Shown piece after piece: positions 8,444-17,645 of a stretch of DNA of 64,000 nucleotides (its first letter is position 1; each line of letters opens with the position of its first letter). This DNA is from Tropicibacter naphthalenivorans (GTDB taxonomy: Bacteria; Pseudomonadota; Alphaproteobacteria; Rhodobacterales; Rhodobacteraceae): positions 186,001 through 250,000 of the forward strand of contig NZ_FWXX01000001.1 of assembly GCF_900176475.1 (NCBI RefSeq), given 5' to 3'. The notes beneath the pieces are model-generated. The model was not told the origin of the DNA, made no database searches, and saw only the letters and a list, made by a program, of their open reading frames with translations. A program made the position numbers and the translations under genes.

Positions 8444-8488
8444 AAATTCCTTGCAAGGAATTTGCAAAACTCTTGAGGAAGAGTTTTG
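8444..8488. repeat. Two adjacent palindromic hairpins between TRAP genes
   Basis: AAATTCCTTGCAAGGAATTT (8444-8463) is a perfect 20-base palindrome. The next 24 bases (8465-8488) form a second hairpin with perfect 10-base arms CAAAACTCTT/AAGAGTTTTG around GAGG. Their AT-rich content differs from the surrounding high-GC DNA. They may stabilise the upstream mRNA end or be a small palindromic repeat. Confidence 0.65.
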
Positions 8489-8653
8489 GCCCGCGCGTGA
8501 GGAGAGCGATAGATTTCCTCGGACAGCTGCCCGTTTGACGGGCGCAACCGCGGGTTTGCGGCCTCATGCCCCCCGCGTTCCGATCGCAAAGCTTGCGCCG
8601 CCGGGTGGGCCGGGCGCAGCCTTTTGTCAAACAACACTTTAGGGGGTAAGGCG

Positions 8654-11278
8654 ATGGTAGATCAGCCTTCAGTGGATCGTACAGCCGACGACATGGTCGC
8701 AGAGGCCGACACCGGCGCGCGCAATCCGTCCATCGCGTGGCAGGCAAAGCTGATTTTCGGCACCTGCATCGTCTGGTCCTTGTTCCAGCTCTACATCGCC
8801 AGCCGCGTGCCGGGGATGGTGGCGCAGGCCACGGGCATGAACATCTTTGCCAATATCGTCGCCCAGGCGCGCTACGTGCACCTCGCCTTTGCCATCGCCC
8901 TTGCGACCATGGCCTTTCCCCTGACGCCCAGCGCGCCCAAGGATCGCATTCCGTGGTATGACTGGGCCTTGATGTTGCTGGGCATTTCCGCCTGCCTCTA
9001 CCTGGTCGTCTTTCGGTTCGAGATCGCCGACCGCCCCGGTCTGTGGACCACCACCGACATCACCATGTCCGCCATCGGGATGCTTGTCCTGATGGTCGCG
9101 GTCTACCGCTCGCTGGGCCTGCCGCTGGTGATCATTGCCAGCGCCTTTATCGCCTTTGCCTTTTTCGGCGGCTACTCGGAGTGGGCGCGCAATATCACCA
9201 ACTATGGCGGCGCCTCCCTGTCCAAAGCCTTGGGCCACTACTGGATGCAGACCGAGGGCGTCTTTGGCGTCGCTTTGGGTGTCTCCACCACCATGATCTT
9301 TTTGTTCGTGCTGTTTGGCGCGCTGCTGGATCGCGCGGGGGGCGGCAACTGGTTCATCAAGGTCGCCATTGCGCTTTTGGGCGCGCTGCGCGGCGGGCCT
9401 GCCAAGGCGTCGGTCCTGTCCTCCATGCTGACCGGCATGATCTCTGGCTCGTCCATCGCCAACACCGTGACCACCGGCACCTTTACCATCCCGCTGATGA
9501 AGCGCATCGGCTTTCCCGCCGAAAAGGCCGGCGCGGTCGAGGTTGCCTCTTCGACCAACGGCCAGCTGACGCCGCCGGTCATGGGGGCTGCGGCCTTTTT
9601 GATGGTGGAATACGTCAATATTCCCTACATCGACGTGGTCAAACACGCCTTTTTGCCAGCGGTCATCAGCTATATCGCGCTGCTTTATATCGTCCATCTG
9701 GAAAGCCTGAAAATGGGCCTCAAGGGGCTGGACAAGCCGGGGCGCAAGATCGGCGTTCTGATGATCCTGATCCTCTTCCTGTCGGGCTTTATCTTCCTTG
9801 GCGTTCTGGCCTTTGCCATGGTCGGCCTGCGCGCCCTGCTGGACCCGGTCATGGGCGAAAGCGTCTACGCCTCGGTCGCCATTGTCGCGGTGCTGTATGT
9901 TCTGCTGCTGAAGATCGCGGCGGGCCTGCCGGAAATCCCCGAGGACAACGACGCAGACGGTGCCCCCACAGCGCCCCGTCTGACGCCGACGCTGATCTCG
10001 GGGCTGTACTTCGCCATTCCGATCTTTATCCTCGTGTGGAACCTGATGGTGCGCACCGAGGGGCTGGAACGTCTGTCCCCTGCCCTCTCGGCCTTTTGGG
10101 CGACGATCTTTATGATCATCATCGCGCTGACCCATCGCCCGATCAAAGCCATGTTCCGTGGCCATGACGTGGGCCTTGAGGCACGCGCAGGCTGGGCCGA
10201 CTTTGTCGCGGGCCTTGTGCTGGGCGCGCGTAATATGATTGGCATCGGCGTAGCGACAGGGGCTGCGGGCATCATCGTCGGCACCATCAGCCTGACCGGC
10301 GCGCATCAGGTCATCGGCCAGGTGATCGAGGTGATCTCTGGCGGGAACCTGATCATCCTGCTGATCCTCGTGGCGATCCTGTCGCTGATCCTTGGGATGG
10401 GTCTGCCGACCACGGCGAACTATATCGTGGTGTCCTCGCTCATGGCCCCGGTGATCGTCAGCGTTGGCGCGCAGGCGGGGCTGATCGTGCCGCTGATCGC
10501 CGTGCATATGTTCGTGTTCTACTTTGGCATTCTGGCCGATGACACGCCGCCCGTGGGCCTTGCCGCCTATGCCGCAGCCGCCATCAGCCGGGGCGATCCG
10601 ATCAAGACCGGTATCCAAGGCTTTGCCTATGACATCCGCACCGCGCTGCTGCCGTTCCTGTTCATCTTCAACACTGATCTGCTGTTGATCGACGTCGGCC
10701 TCTTCAAGGCGGTGTTCATCTTCTTTGTGGCACTTTTGGCGATGCTTCTGTTTGCCGCCGCCACCCAAGGCTACTTCATCGCCAAGTCCCGCAAATGGGA
10801 AAGCGCGGCGCTGCTGCTGATTGCGTTCATGCTGTTCCGGCCCGGGTTCTTCCTGGATCAGGTGTCCGAAAAATATGAGACCGCAACCGGCCCCGCCGCG
10901 CTGGAATTGATGGCCGATGTGCCGCAGGGCCAAGACGTGCGCATCACGGTCCAAGGCCCGGATTTCGACACCTTCGAGGTGCGGCCCGTGACCATCGTTC
11001 TGCCCTCTGCGGGGGCCGAAACGCTCAGCGCGCAGGGTCTGGCGACCTTTGAAGAGGACGGTGTGCTCAAGCTTGAAGAGCCCTTTGGCGGGCCGGACCT
11101 TATCGCCCCGGTCAGCGGGCAGGAGTTCGACTATTACGCCGACGATCCGGTGGTCGTGACGTCGGTTCAGGTCGAGCGCGATCGCCTGCCCAAGGAGCTG
11201 TTCTTTATCCCGGCGTTGCTGCTGCTGGCGGGGGTCGTGATGATCCAGCGCCCGCGCGCCACCCAGCCTGCGTTCTAA
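8654..11278 (+). CDS. TRAP transporter fused 4TM/12TM permease, TAXI type, with C-terminal DUF3394-like domain
   Basis: 874 residues from the ATG at 8654 (AGGGGGTAAGG upstream). The N-terminal part carries the small-permease helices. The DctM-like part follows, with conserved blocks SGSSIANTVTTGTFTIPLMKR (written here only as a marker of the family), STNGQLTPPVMGAAAF and MGLPTTANYIV. The last ~170 residues, after the final transport helices, form a soluble beta-rich region bounded by helices, as in TRAP permeases with DUF3394. It acts in the inner membrane with the TAXI protein and is driven by ion gradients. It ends 12 bases before a universal stress gene. Confidence 0.88.
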   Translation: MVDQPSVDRTADDMVAEADTGARNPSIAWQAKLIFGTCIVWSLFQLYIASRVPGMVAQATGMNIFANIVAQARYVHLAFAIALATMAFPLTPSAPKDRIPWYDWALMLLGISACLYLVVFRFEIADRPGLWTTTDITMSAIGMLVLMVAVYRSLGLPLVIIASAFIAFAFFGGYSEWARNITNYGGASLSKALGHYWMQTEGVFGVALGVSTTMIFLFVLFGALLDRAGGGNWFIKVAIALLGALRGGPAKASVLSSMLTGMISGSSIANTVTTGTFTIPLMKRIGFPAEKAGAVEVASSTNGQLTPPVMGAAAFLMVEYVNIPYIDVVKHAFLPAVISYIALLYIVHLESLKMGLKGLDKPGRKIGVLMILILFLSGFIFLGVLAFAMVGLRALLDPVMGESVYASVAIVAVLYVLLLKIAAGLPEIPEDNDADGAPTAPRLTPTLISGLYFAIPIFILVWNLMVRTEGLERLSPALSAFWATIFMIIIALTHRPIKAMFRGHDVGLEARAGWADFVAGLVLGARNMIGIGVATGAAGIIVGTISLTGAHQVIGQVIEVISGGNLIILLILVAILSLILGMGLPTTANYIVVSSLMAPVIVSVGAQAGLIVPLIAVHMFVFYFGILADDTPPVGLAAYAAAAISRGDPIKTGIQGFAYDIRTALLPFLFIFNTDLLLIDVGLFKAVFIFFVALLAMLLFAAATQGYFIAKSRKWESAALLLIAFMLFRPGFFLDQVSEKYETATGPAALELMADVPQGQDVRITVQGPDFDTFEVRPVTIVLPSAGAETLSAQGLATFEEDGVLKLEEPFGGPDLIAPVSGQEFDYYADDPVVVTSVQVERDRLPKELFFIPALLLLAGVVMIQRPRATQPAF

Positions 11279-11290
11279 AGGAGTTGAGAG

Positions 11291-11716
11291 ATGTTCAAGA
11301 AAATCCTTCTGGCCGTCGATCTGAACGACACCGCGGGGGCGTTGCGTGCGGCGCAAAAGGGCGGCGAGCTGGCAAAGATGTGCGGGGCAGAGCTGCATGT
11401 GACGACGGTGCTGCCCGAGATGGGGTTCAACCTTGTGGGCTCTGCCTTTGGGCCGGAGTTTTCCAAGCGCGTGCGCGACGAGACCTATGAGGCGTTGCAG
11501 GCCTGGGCGTCCGAGGCTTTGGCCGGGGCGCCGGAGCCGCACATCCACGCCACCCAAGGCACGGTTTATGACCAGATCATCCGGCTGGCGGACCGCATAG
11601 ACGCCGATGTTATTGTGGTGGGCGCGCATCGGCCCGAGCTGCGCGACTACCTTGTGGGGCCGAACGCGGCGCGGGTGGTGCGCCATGCCAATCAGGCGGT
11701 GTTGGTGATCCGCTAG
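11291..11716 (+). CDS. Universal stress protein (UspA family)
   Basis: 141 residues. It starts KKILLAVDLND and ends with GAHRPELRDYLVGPNAARVVRHANQAVLVIR-type sequence. The ATP-binding G2xG9xG(S/T) pattern is only partly kept: GAHRPELRDYLVGPNA lacks the usual S/T after the last glycine. UspA proteins next to TRAP permeases (the TeaD type) can bind the transporter and regulate uptake. The 12-base gap to the permease supports co-transcription. Confidence 0.85.
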   Translation: MFKKILLAVDLNDTAGALRAAQKGGELAKMCGAELHVTTVLPEMGFNLVGSAFGPEFSKRVRDETYEALQAWASEALAGAPEPHIHATQGTVYDQIIRLADRIDADVIVVGAHRPELRDYLVGPNAARVVRHANQAVLVIR

Positions 11717-11726
11717 GGCGGCGTGT

Positions 11727-11836
11727 GAGGGGCGCTGCGCGTGTCACCGGAGGGGAGCCCCTTTAGGGTGTAAGGGGGGCGCTGCCCCCCACCGCAGAGC
11801 GGTTCCCCCCGGGATATTTTTAAAGAGAAGAAGACC
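11727..11836 (+). repeat. Dispersed intergenic repeat, copy B (full bipartite form)
   Basis: It has the same layout as the copy at 5.8 kb: a GGGGCGCTGC block, a spacer with CACCGG and CCCTTTAGGG, a GGGGGGCGCTGCCCCCC block, then CCCCCCGGGATATTTT and AAAGAGAAGAAGACC. It lies between the stress gene and the FAH hydrolase. Confidence 0.8.
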
Positions 11837-11884
11837 AAGGGCGCTTGGGGTTTTTCGGATGTTTGCTCTGACGAAGGAAGAGAC

Positions 11885-12580
11885 ATGGGGTTTTTGATTG
11901 ATCCGCCGCAGGTCGCGTCGGTGGCTGTGGCTGGGGTAGAGGATCGTCTGCCGGTGCGGCGGATTTTCTGCGTGGGGCGCAACTATGCCGCCCATGCGCG
12001 CGAGATGGGCCGTGACCCGGATCGCGAGCCGCCGTTCTTTTTCACCAAGCCTGCGGATGCGGTGGTGGATAGTGGGCAGGAGGTGCCTTATCCGCCGCTG
12101 ACCGAGGACCTGCATTACGAGGCCGAGATGGTGGTTTACATCGGGCTGGGCGGGTCGAAGATCTCAAAGGAAGAGGCCTTGGGGCATGTCTGGGGCTACG
12201 GCGTCGGCAATGACCTGACGCGGCGGGATTTGCAGATGGCGGCGCGCGAGTTGGGGCGGCCTTGGGATTGGGGCAAGGCCTTTGACAATTCGGCGGTGAT
12301 TGGGCCGATCCACCATGTGTCCGAGGTGGGGCATCCTTCCGCCGGGTCGATCAAGTTGACGGTGAATGGCGAGGTCCGGCAGGACGCCGATCTGGCAGAG
12401 TTGATCTGGTCGGTGCCCGAGGTGATTTCCATCCTGTCGCACGCGGTGACGCTAAAGCCCGGCGATCTGGTGATGACCGGGACGCCGGCGGGGGTTGGGG
12501 CGCTGAGCGTCGGTGATGTGTGTTGTGCCAGCGTCGAGGGGTTGAGCAATTGCGAGGTGACGATTGGGCCTCGCGCTTAG
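11885..12580 (+). CDS. Fumarylacetoacetate hydrolase (FAH) family protein
   Basis: 231 residues, the short single-domain form. The motif RRIFCVGRNYAAHAREMG opens the catalytic domain, metal ligands sit in HYEAEMVVYIG (two acidic residues) and GVGNDLTRRDLQ, and MTGTPAGVGAL is near the C-terminus. Relatives cleave C-C bonds or decarboxylate/hydrolyse 2-oxo acids such as acylpyruvates or oxaloacetate using Mg2+. No pathway partner lies beside it, so the substrate is open. Confidence 0.8.
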   Translation: MGFLIDPPQVASVAVAGVEDRLPVRRIFCVGRNYAAHAREMGRDPDREPPFFFTKPADAVVDSGQEVPYPPLTEDLHYEAEMVVYIGLGGSKISKEEALGHVWGYGVGNDLTRRDLQMAARELGRPWDWGKAFDNSAVIGPIHHVSEVGHPSAGSIKLTVNGEVRQDADLAELIWSVPEVISILSHAVTLKPGDLVMTGTPAGVGALSVGDVCCASVEGLSNCEVTIGPRA

Positions 12581-12595
12581 TGCATATGGCTGGGA

Positions 12596-13834
12596 CTAAC
12601 GCCTGAAGCGGTTCGGATCGTAAGGGGCGAGGTCTGCGTTTGTCGGCTGCCCCGCGATCAGGCCTGCCACCCAGCGGCCCGTCTTTGGCCCGCCGGTCAG
12701 GCCGATGTGGTGGTGGCCGAAGGCGGTGAAGACGCCTGTCTTGCCGATTTCCCCCACCAGCGGCAGGCTGTCCGAGGGCGCGGGGCGGTGGCCCATCCAT
12801 GGCTCTTCGCTTTGCCATGTCAGGCCCGGAAAGGCGCGACGCGCCTGGCGGCGGAGCAATTCCAGCGGGGCGCGGCTGGCCGAGGCGCGCAGGCCGCCGA
12901 ACTCGACGATCCCCGCAAGGCGCAGGCCCTCCGCCATGGGGGTCGCGACGAACTTGCCGCTTTCGACCATGACCGGCACCTTGGGGCCACCGGACACGCC
13001 GCGCAGCATCAGGTGGTAGCCGCGCTCTGACTCCATAGGCACGCGCAGGCCAAGGCGGCGCGCCAGCGGGCCGGACCAGACCCCAGCGGAAAGGACGGCG
13101 GCGTCACAGGGGAGTGTGCCTTGGGAGGTCAGGACCTCAGTGATTTGGCCCGCCTCTAGCGTGACGTCCTGCACCTCGGTCTGCATCACCGTTCCGCCCA
13201 TGGCCGCGAAATCCGCAGCCAGAGCGGCAACATAGCCGCCGGGGTCGAGGATATGGCCATGCCCGCCCAGCACCCCGAGGCAGCGAATGGCGGAGCCAAG
13301 CGTGGGTTCATAAGCGCGCAAAGCGTCGCCCTCGAGCAGCTTTGGCTCGAACCCCGCCGAACGGCGCAAATCCCACGTGTAGCGGTCGGCCTGAAACGCC
13401 GCGCGGCTGGCGTAGGCAAAGGTGTAATCGCTGGGGGCAATGAACCGCCGCGAGGGCAAACCTTCGGTCAGGGCCAGGTGCTGATCCAGCGTATCGCCGA
13501 TCACCGGCAGCAGCGCCGCCGCGATCCGCCGCGTGTCGCGGTCATTGGCGTGGGCCGCATAGCGCAGCAGCCACGGCACCATGCGCGGCAAGTATCCCCA
13601 GCGCATGAAAAGCGGAAAGTCGCTGTCCAGCAGCATCCCCGGCGCCTTGGTCATCAGCCCCGGCGTGGTCAGCGGCACCACCGCGCTGGCGGCCAAGACC
13701 CCTGCATTGCCAAAGGACGCCCCCTGCCCCGGTAAGCCCTTGTCCACCAAGGTTACATCCGCGCCCATCCGCCGCAGCCAGATCGCCGCCGAGACGCCGT
13801 TGATGCCTGCTCCGATCACGATGACCTTGCGCAT
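12596..13834 (-). CDS. FAD-dependent oxidoreductase, D-amino acid dehydrogenase (DadA)-like
   Basis: 412 residues from the ATG at 13834, giving MRKVIVIGAGINGVSAA with the Rossmann GxGxxG at residues 8-13. The motif PGQGASFGNAGVLA near 40-53 and the late GHRPAPSDSLPLVGEIG block are characteristic of the DadA/glycine oxidase family. The family oxidises D-amino acids or related secondary amines with electrons going to quinones. It is convergent with the FAH gene and divergent from hupT. No alanine racemase is adjacent, so the substrate is uncertain. Confidence 0.78.
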   Translation of the reverse strand: MRKVIVIGAGINGVSAAIWLRRMGADVTLVDKGLPGQGASFGNAGVLAASAVVPLTTPGLMTKAPGMLLDSDFPLFMRWGYLPRMVPWLLRYAAHANDRDTRRIAAALLPVIGDTLDQHLALTEGLPSRRFIAPSDYTFAYASRAAFQADRYTWDLRRSAGFEPKLLEGDALRAYEPTLGSAIRCLGVLGGHGHILDPGGYVAALAADFAAMGGTVMQTEVQDVTLEAGQITEVLTSQGTLPCDAAVLSAGVWSGPLARRLGLRVPMESERGYHLMLRGVSGGPKVPVMVESGKFVATPMAEGLRLAGIVEFGGLRASASRAPLELLRRQARRAFPGLTWQSEEPWMGHRPAPSDSLPLVGEIGKTGVFTAFGHHHIGLTGGPKTGRWVAGLIAGQPTNADLAPYDPNRFRR

Positions 13835-13906
13835 CGGTCCCTTCCTCTTTCCTTTGCACGTCATCCTGCATAGGTTCAGCGCAACGGCAATCTGGAAAAC
13901 GCGCGC

Positions 13907-15229
13907 ATGAGCACCGCAGACATGGACCCGCAGATCGGCGGATTGGGGGATCAGGCTTGGGCCGACGTGCTCGAAGCCATGGACCGCACCTATGCCGAGC
14001 TGGTCGACTACCAAGAGCAGCTGGAAACCCGCAACGCCGAGCTGACGACGCTGCGCAATTTCCTGTCCTCGATCATGGTCTCGATCAGCGACTACCTCGT
14101 GGTGGCCGACCGCGAAGGCCATATCGCCGATGCCAGCGGATCGTTCTGCGCGGTGCTGGGCCTAGAGGTCGAGGATCTGTCGGGCCGCGCCATCCGCGAC
14201 TTCGTGGCCGAAGATCACCGCGCCCAGCTGATGCAGGCCGTGCGCGAGGCCATCGCCAGCCGCGCAGAAGTCACCGTGGCGGTGGACGTGATCGGCCTGC
14301 ACGGGCGCGACCCGGTGGAATTCCGCATCGCCCCGCGTCTGGACCGGCGGCGCAAGGCCACCGGTGTCGTCCTGACGGGCCGTCCCTTGGGCGAACTGAT
14401 GCGCGCCTATGCCGAGCTGAACCGCAGTCACGAGGAACTCAAAGCCGCCCAAGGTCAGCTGGTGCGCAACGAAAAGCTGGCCTCGCTGGGGCGTCTGCTG
14501 GCCGGGGTCGCGCATGAGTTGAACAACCCCATCAGCTTTGTCTACGCCAACACCCATACGCTGGAAAAATACCTTGGCCGGTTCGAAAGCTACTTTGACC
14601 GGGTGCAGGCCGGCGCCTCGCGCGAGGAACTGGTGGCCCTGCGCCAGGAGCTGAAGCTCGACCGCAACCTCAAGAACTTTGGTCAGGCGATCAAGGGCGC
14701 GCGTGACGGGGCCGAGCGGGTGCGCGACATCGTCGAAGACCTGCGCCGCCTGTCCGCCGATGGCTCTGGCGAGGTGACGCGCTTTGATCTGGCCGAGATC
14801 GCCCGCGTCGCCGCCAACTGGATCGAACGCGGCACCAAGGCGGCGCTGGACATCACCTATTCCGGCGAGGACCGCCTAGAGGTCATGGGCCGCCCCGGCC
14901 ACATCCAGCAGGTCCTGATGAACCTGATCCAGAACGCCGTGGACGCCATGGACGGGCAGGACACCCGCACGATCTGCATCCACTGTTCCTATGACGGCGA
15001 CTGCGCCGTGCTGGAGCTGTGCGACAGCGGCCCCGGCATCGACGACGACACCGCGCGGGCGATCTTTGACCCGTTTTTCACAACCAAGGACGTGGGCAAG
15101 GGCACCGGCCTTGGCCTGTCGATTTCCTACAAGATCATCGAAGAGCACGGCGGCAAGCTGGAACTGCTGACCAAGCGCGGCCCGGGCGCGTGCTTTCAAA
15201 TCCGCCTGCCAAGGGGAGAGGCGCGATGA
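13907..15229 (+). CDS. hupT: Hydrogenase sensor histidine kinase HupT
   Basis: 440 residues, soluble (no membrane segment). A coiled-coil start is followed by a PAS domain (~50-165), then the phospho-acceptor box with His203 in [13 protein letters not shown]. The N-box is [11 protein letters not shown]1 is DSGPGID and G2 is GTGLGLSIS. In R. capsulatus and Cupriavidus, HupT/HoxJ autophosphorylates and is controlled by the H2-sensing HupUV hydrogenase. It passes phosphate to HupR/HoxA. The stop overlaps the hupU ATG as ATGA, so sensor and kinase are made together. Confidence 0.93.
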   Translation: MSTADMDPQIGGLGDQAWADVLEAMDRTYAELVDYQEQLETRNAELTTLRNFLSSIMVSISDYLVVADREGHIADASGSFCAVLGLEVEDLSGRAIRDFVAEDHRAQLMQAVREAIASRAEVTVAVDVIGLHGRDPVEFRIAPRLDRRRKATGVVLTGRPLGELMRAYAELNRSHEELKAAQGQLVRNEKLASLGRLLAGVAHELNNPISFVYANTHTLEKYLGRFESYFDRVQAGASREELVALRQELKLDRNLKNFGQAIKGARDGAERVRDIVEDLRRLSADGSGEVTRFDLAEIARVAANWIERGTKAALDITYSGEDRLEVMGRPGHIQQVLMNLIQNAVDAMDGQDTRTICIHCSYDGDCAVLELCDSGPGIDDDTARAIFDPFFTTKDVGKGTGLGLSISYKIIEEHGGKLELLTKRGPGACFQIRLPRGEAR

Positions 15230-16218
15230 ATATGCTTTGGCTGCAATCTGCGGGCTGCGGCGGCTGCACCATGTCGCTGCTCTGTGCCGAGGATCCCAAC
15301 GTGATGGACCTGCTGGACGGTGCTGGGATCGACCTGCTTTGGCACCCGTCGATTTCGGAAATGACCGGCGCGCCGGTGCGGCGACTGTTAGAGGCGATCG
15401 AGGCCGGGGAACAGCCGCTGGACGTACTGTGTATCGAAGGGTCCATCCTGCGCGGCCCAAACGGCACCGGGCGCTATCACATGCTGGCGGGCACGGGTCG
15501 GTCCATGCTGGACTGGGTGCAATCGCTCGCCCCGCGCGCCCAGCACGTGGTCGCCGTGGGCACCTGCGCGACCTTTGGCGGCGTCACCTCGACCGGCGAG
15601 AACCCCGCCGACGCGGTGGGCGTGCAATATGACGGTGGGCACAAAGGCGGCGCGCTGAACGCCGAGTTCACCAGCCGTTCGGGCCTGCCGGTCATCAACG
15701 TCGCGGGCTGCCCGACGCACCCCGACTGGGTCACCGAAACGCTGCTGATGCTGGCCGATGGCGCTTTGGGGACCGGCGATCTGGATGGCTTTGCCCGGCC
15801 CCGGTTCTACGCCGATCACCTCGTGCACCACGCCTGCCCCAAAAATGAGTTTTACGAATACAAGGCCAGCGCCACCGAGCTGTCGGAAATGGGCTGCATG
15901 ATGGAAAACCTTGGCTGTATCGGCACGCAGGCGGTGGGCGATTGCAACATCCGGTCGTGGAACGGCGAAGGGTCGTGCACCCGCGCGGGATACCCCTGCA
16001 TCAACTGCACCGCCCCCGAATTCGAAGAGCCGGGCCATGGCTTTACCGAAACGCCGAAATTCGCGGGCATCCCCATCGGCCTGCCCACCGACATGCCAAA
16101 GGCGTGGTTCATGGCGCTCGCCTCGCTGTCGAAAAAGGCCACCCCCAAGCGGATCGAGATCAACGCAACCGCGGACCGCATCGAAATCCCCCCGACCCTG
16201 AGGCGCCCCAAATCATGA
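15226..16218 (+). CDS. hupU: Regulatory [NiFe]-hydrogenase small subunit HupU
   Basis: 330 residues, starting [17 protein letters not shown] with the proximal-cluster CxxC. It has no twin-arginine signal, as expected for the cytoplasmic H2 sensor. Further cluster cysteines and a histidine are visible in GTCATFGG, VAGCPTHPDW, HHACPKNEFYEYKAS, the ENLGCIG segment and GYPCINC. With HupV it binds H2 and signals to HupT. The proximal motif lacks the extra cysteine seen in the uptake enzyme HupS in this same locus. Confidence 0.92.
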   Translation: MNMLWLQSAGCGGCTMSLLCAEDPNVMDLLDGAGIDLLWHPSISEMTGAPVRRLLEAIEAGEQPLDVLCIEGSILRGPNGTGRYHMLAGTGRSMLDWVQSLAPRAQHVVAVGTCATFGGVTSTGENPADAVGVQYDGGHKGGALNAEFTSRSGLPVINVAGCPTHPDWVTETLLMLADGALGTGDLDGFARPRFYADHLVHHACPKNEFYEYKASATELSEMGCMMENLGCIGTQAVGDCNIRSWNGEGSCTRAGYPCINCTAPEFEEPGHGFTETPKFAGIPIGLPTDMPKAWFMALASLSKKATPKRIEINATADRIEIPPTLRRPKS

Positions 16219-17645
16219 GCGAAACGCAACTGTTGGTTGGCCCCTTCAACCGGGTCGAAGGCGATCTGGAGGTCCGTCTTGACGTCTCCGAAGGTCAGGT
16301 TCAGGCCGCTTACGTGAACTCTCCGCTGTTTCGCGGATTTGAACGGATGTTGCTGGGCAAAGGCCCGCTGGACGCGCTGACGATCACCCCGCGCATCTGC
16401 GGCATCTGCTCGATCTCGCAAAGCGCGGCGGCGGCCTTTGCCTTGGCGGATGCGGCGGGGGGCTTGCCTGCGCCCATGGGCGCGCGGGTGGCGGCTTTGC
16501 TCCATATGGTGGAAAACCAGTCCGACCATATGACCCATTTCAACCTGTTCTTCATGCCCGATTTCGCCCGCCCCGGCTATGCGGGCCGTGCGTGGCACGA
16601 CCGCGTGGTGGATCGCTTTACTGCTGTCAAAGGCGCAGGCCTGCACGCCGCCGTGGATGCCCGCGCGCGGCTGCTGCACATCGTCGGGATGCTGGGCGGC
16701 AAGTGGCCCCACACCCTCGCGATCCAGCCCGGCGGCGTGACCCGCGCGCCCTCGTCCCGCGACAAGATCCGCATCAAGGCCAGCCTCACCGCCTTTCGCA
16801 AATACCTCGAAGGGCAGATGTTCGGCGCGCCCTTGGAAACCTTTGCCGAACTGGCGACCCTCGACCAGCTGAACGCATGGGAGACGGGGGACATCGGCCT
16901 GTTCAACGAGGTCAGCCAAGACCTGCGGCTCGACCAATCGGGCATCGGCGCAGGCCGCTATCTCAGCTTTGGCGCCTACCCCGGCCCCGACGGGCATGTG
17001 TTCAAACGCGGCACCTTGGCGGGTGAAACGCCCCACCCGCTGGACGAAACCGCCATCACCGAAGACGTCTCGCACGCGTGGATGCTGGGCGGCACCCAAG
17101 CGCCGCTAAACGGCCAGACCCTGCCCGATGAGGCCATGCGCGAGGACGCCTACAGCTGGTGCAAAGCCCCGCGTCTGGACGGCCTCGGGTACGAGACCGG
17201 CGCACTGGCGCGGCAAGCCATCGACGGGCATCCCTTGGCACTGGCCCTCGCGGCCGAGGCGTCGGTGCGCGCCCGCGTCATGGGGCGGCTGTTGGAACTG
17301 GCCCGCGCGCATATCGCCGCCGAAAGCCTACTGGACCGGATCATCCCGTCCGAGCCGTTTATGGCCCATATTGACCTGCCGCGCGACGGCACCGGCGTTG
17401 GCCTCGTCGAGGCGGCTCGCGGCGCTTTGGGCCACTGGCTGCGGATCGAAGACGGGCAGATCGCGAACTACCAGATCATCGCGCCGACCACGTGGAACTT
17501 CAGCCCCCGCGACGCGCAGGGCGTGCCGGGACCGCTCGAAGCCGCCCTTGTCGGGGCCGAGGTCCGGGAGGGCGAAGACGCCCCGCTTAGCGTGCAGCAC
17601 ATCGTGCGCAGCTTTGACCCCTGCATGGTCTGTACGGTCCATTGA
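16215..17645 (+). CDS. hupV: Regulatory [NiFe]-hydrogenase large subunit HupV
   Basis: 476 residues from the ATG at 16215, which overlaps the hupU stop by ATGA. Ni ligands lie in RICGIC (N-terminal) and DPCMVC (C-terminal). The protein ends two residues later, in VH, without the C-terminal extension that HupD-type proteases remove, a known feature of regulatory hydrogenases. It forms the H2-binding active site of the sensor. A TTG start for hypF overlaps its stop. Confidence 0.92.
   Translation: MSETQLLVGPFNRVEGDLEVRLDVSEGQVQAAYVNSPLFRGFERMLLGKGPLDALTITPRICGICSISQSAAAAFALADAAGGLPAPMGARVAALLHMVENQSDHMTHFNLFFMPDFARPGYAGRAWHDRVVDRFTAVKGAGLHAAVDARARLLHIVGMLGGKWPHTLAIQPGGVTRAPSSRDKIRIKASLTAFRKYLEGQMFGAPLETFAELATLDQLNAWETGDIGLFNEVSQDLRLDQSGIGAGRYLSFGAYPGPDGHVFKRGTLAGETPHPLDETAITEDVSHAWMLGGTQAPLNGQTLPDEAMREDAYSWCKAPRLDGLGYETGALARQAIDGHPLALALAAEASVRARVMGRLLELARAHIAAESLLDRIIPSEPFMAHIDLPRDGTGVGLVEAARGALGHWLRIEDGQIANYQIIAPTTWNFSPRDAQGVPGPLEAALVGAEVREGEDAPLSVQHIVRSFDPCMVCTVH

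Noticed and set aside
8669-11686. 1005-codon open frame on the minus strand
   Set aside because: It is antisense to the TRAP permease and the stress gene, with low-complexity His/Gln/Arg/Asp content and no motif.
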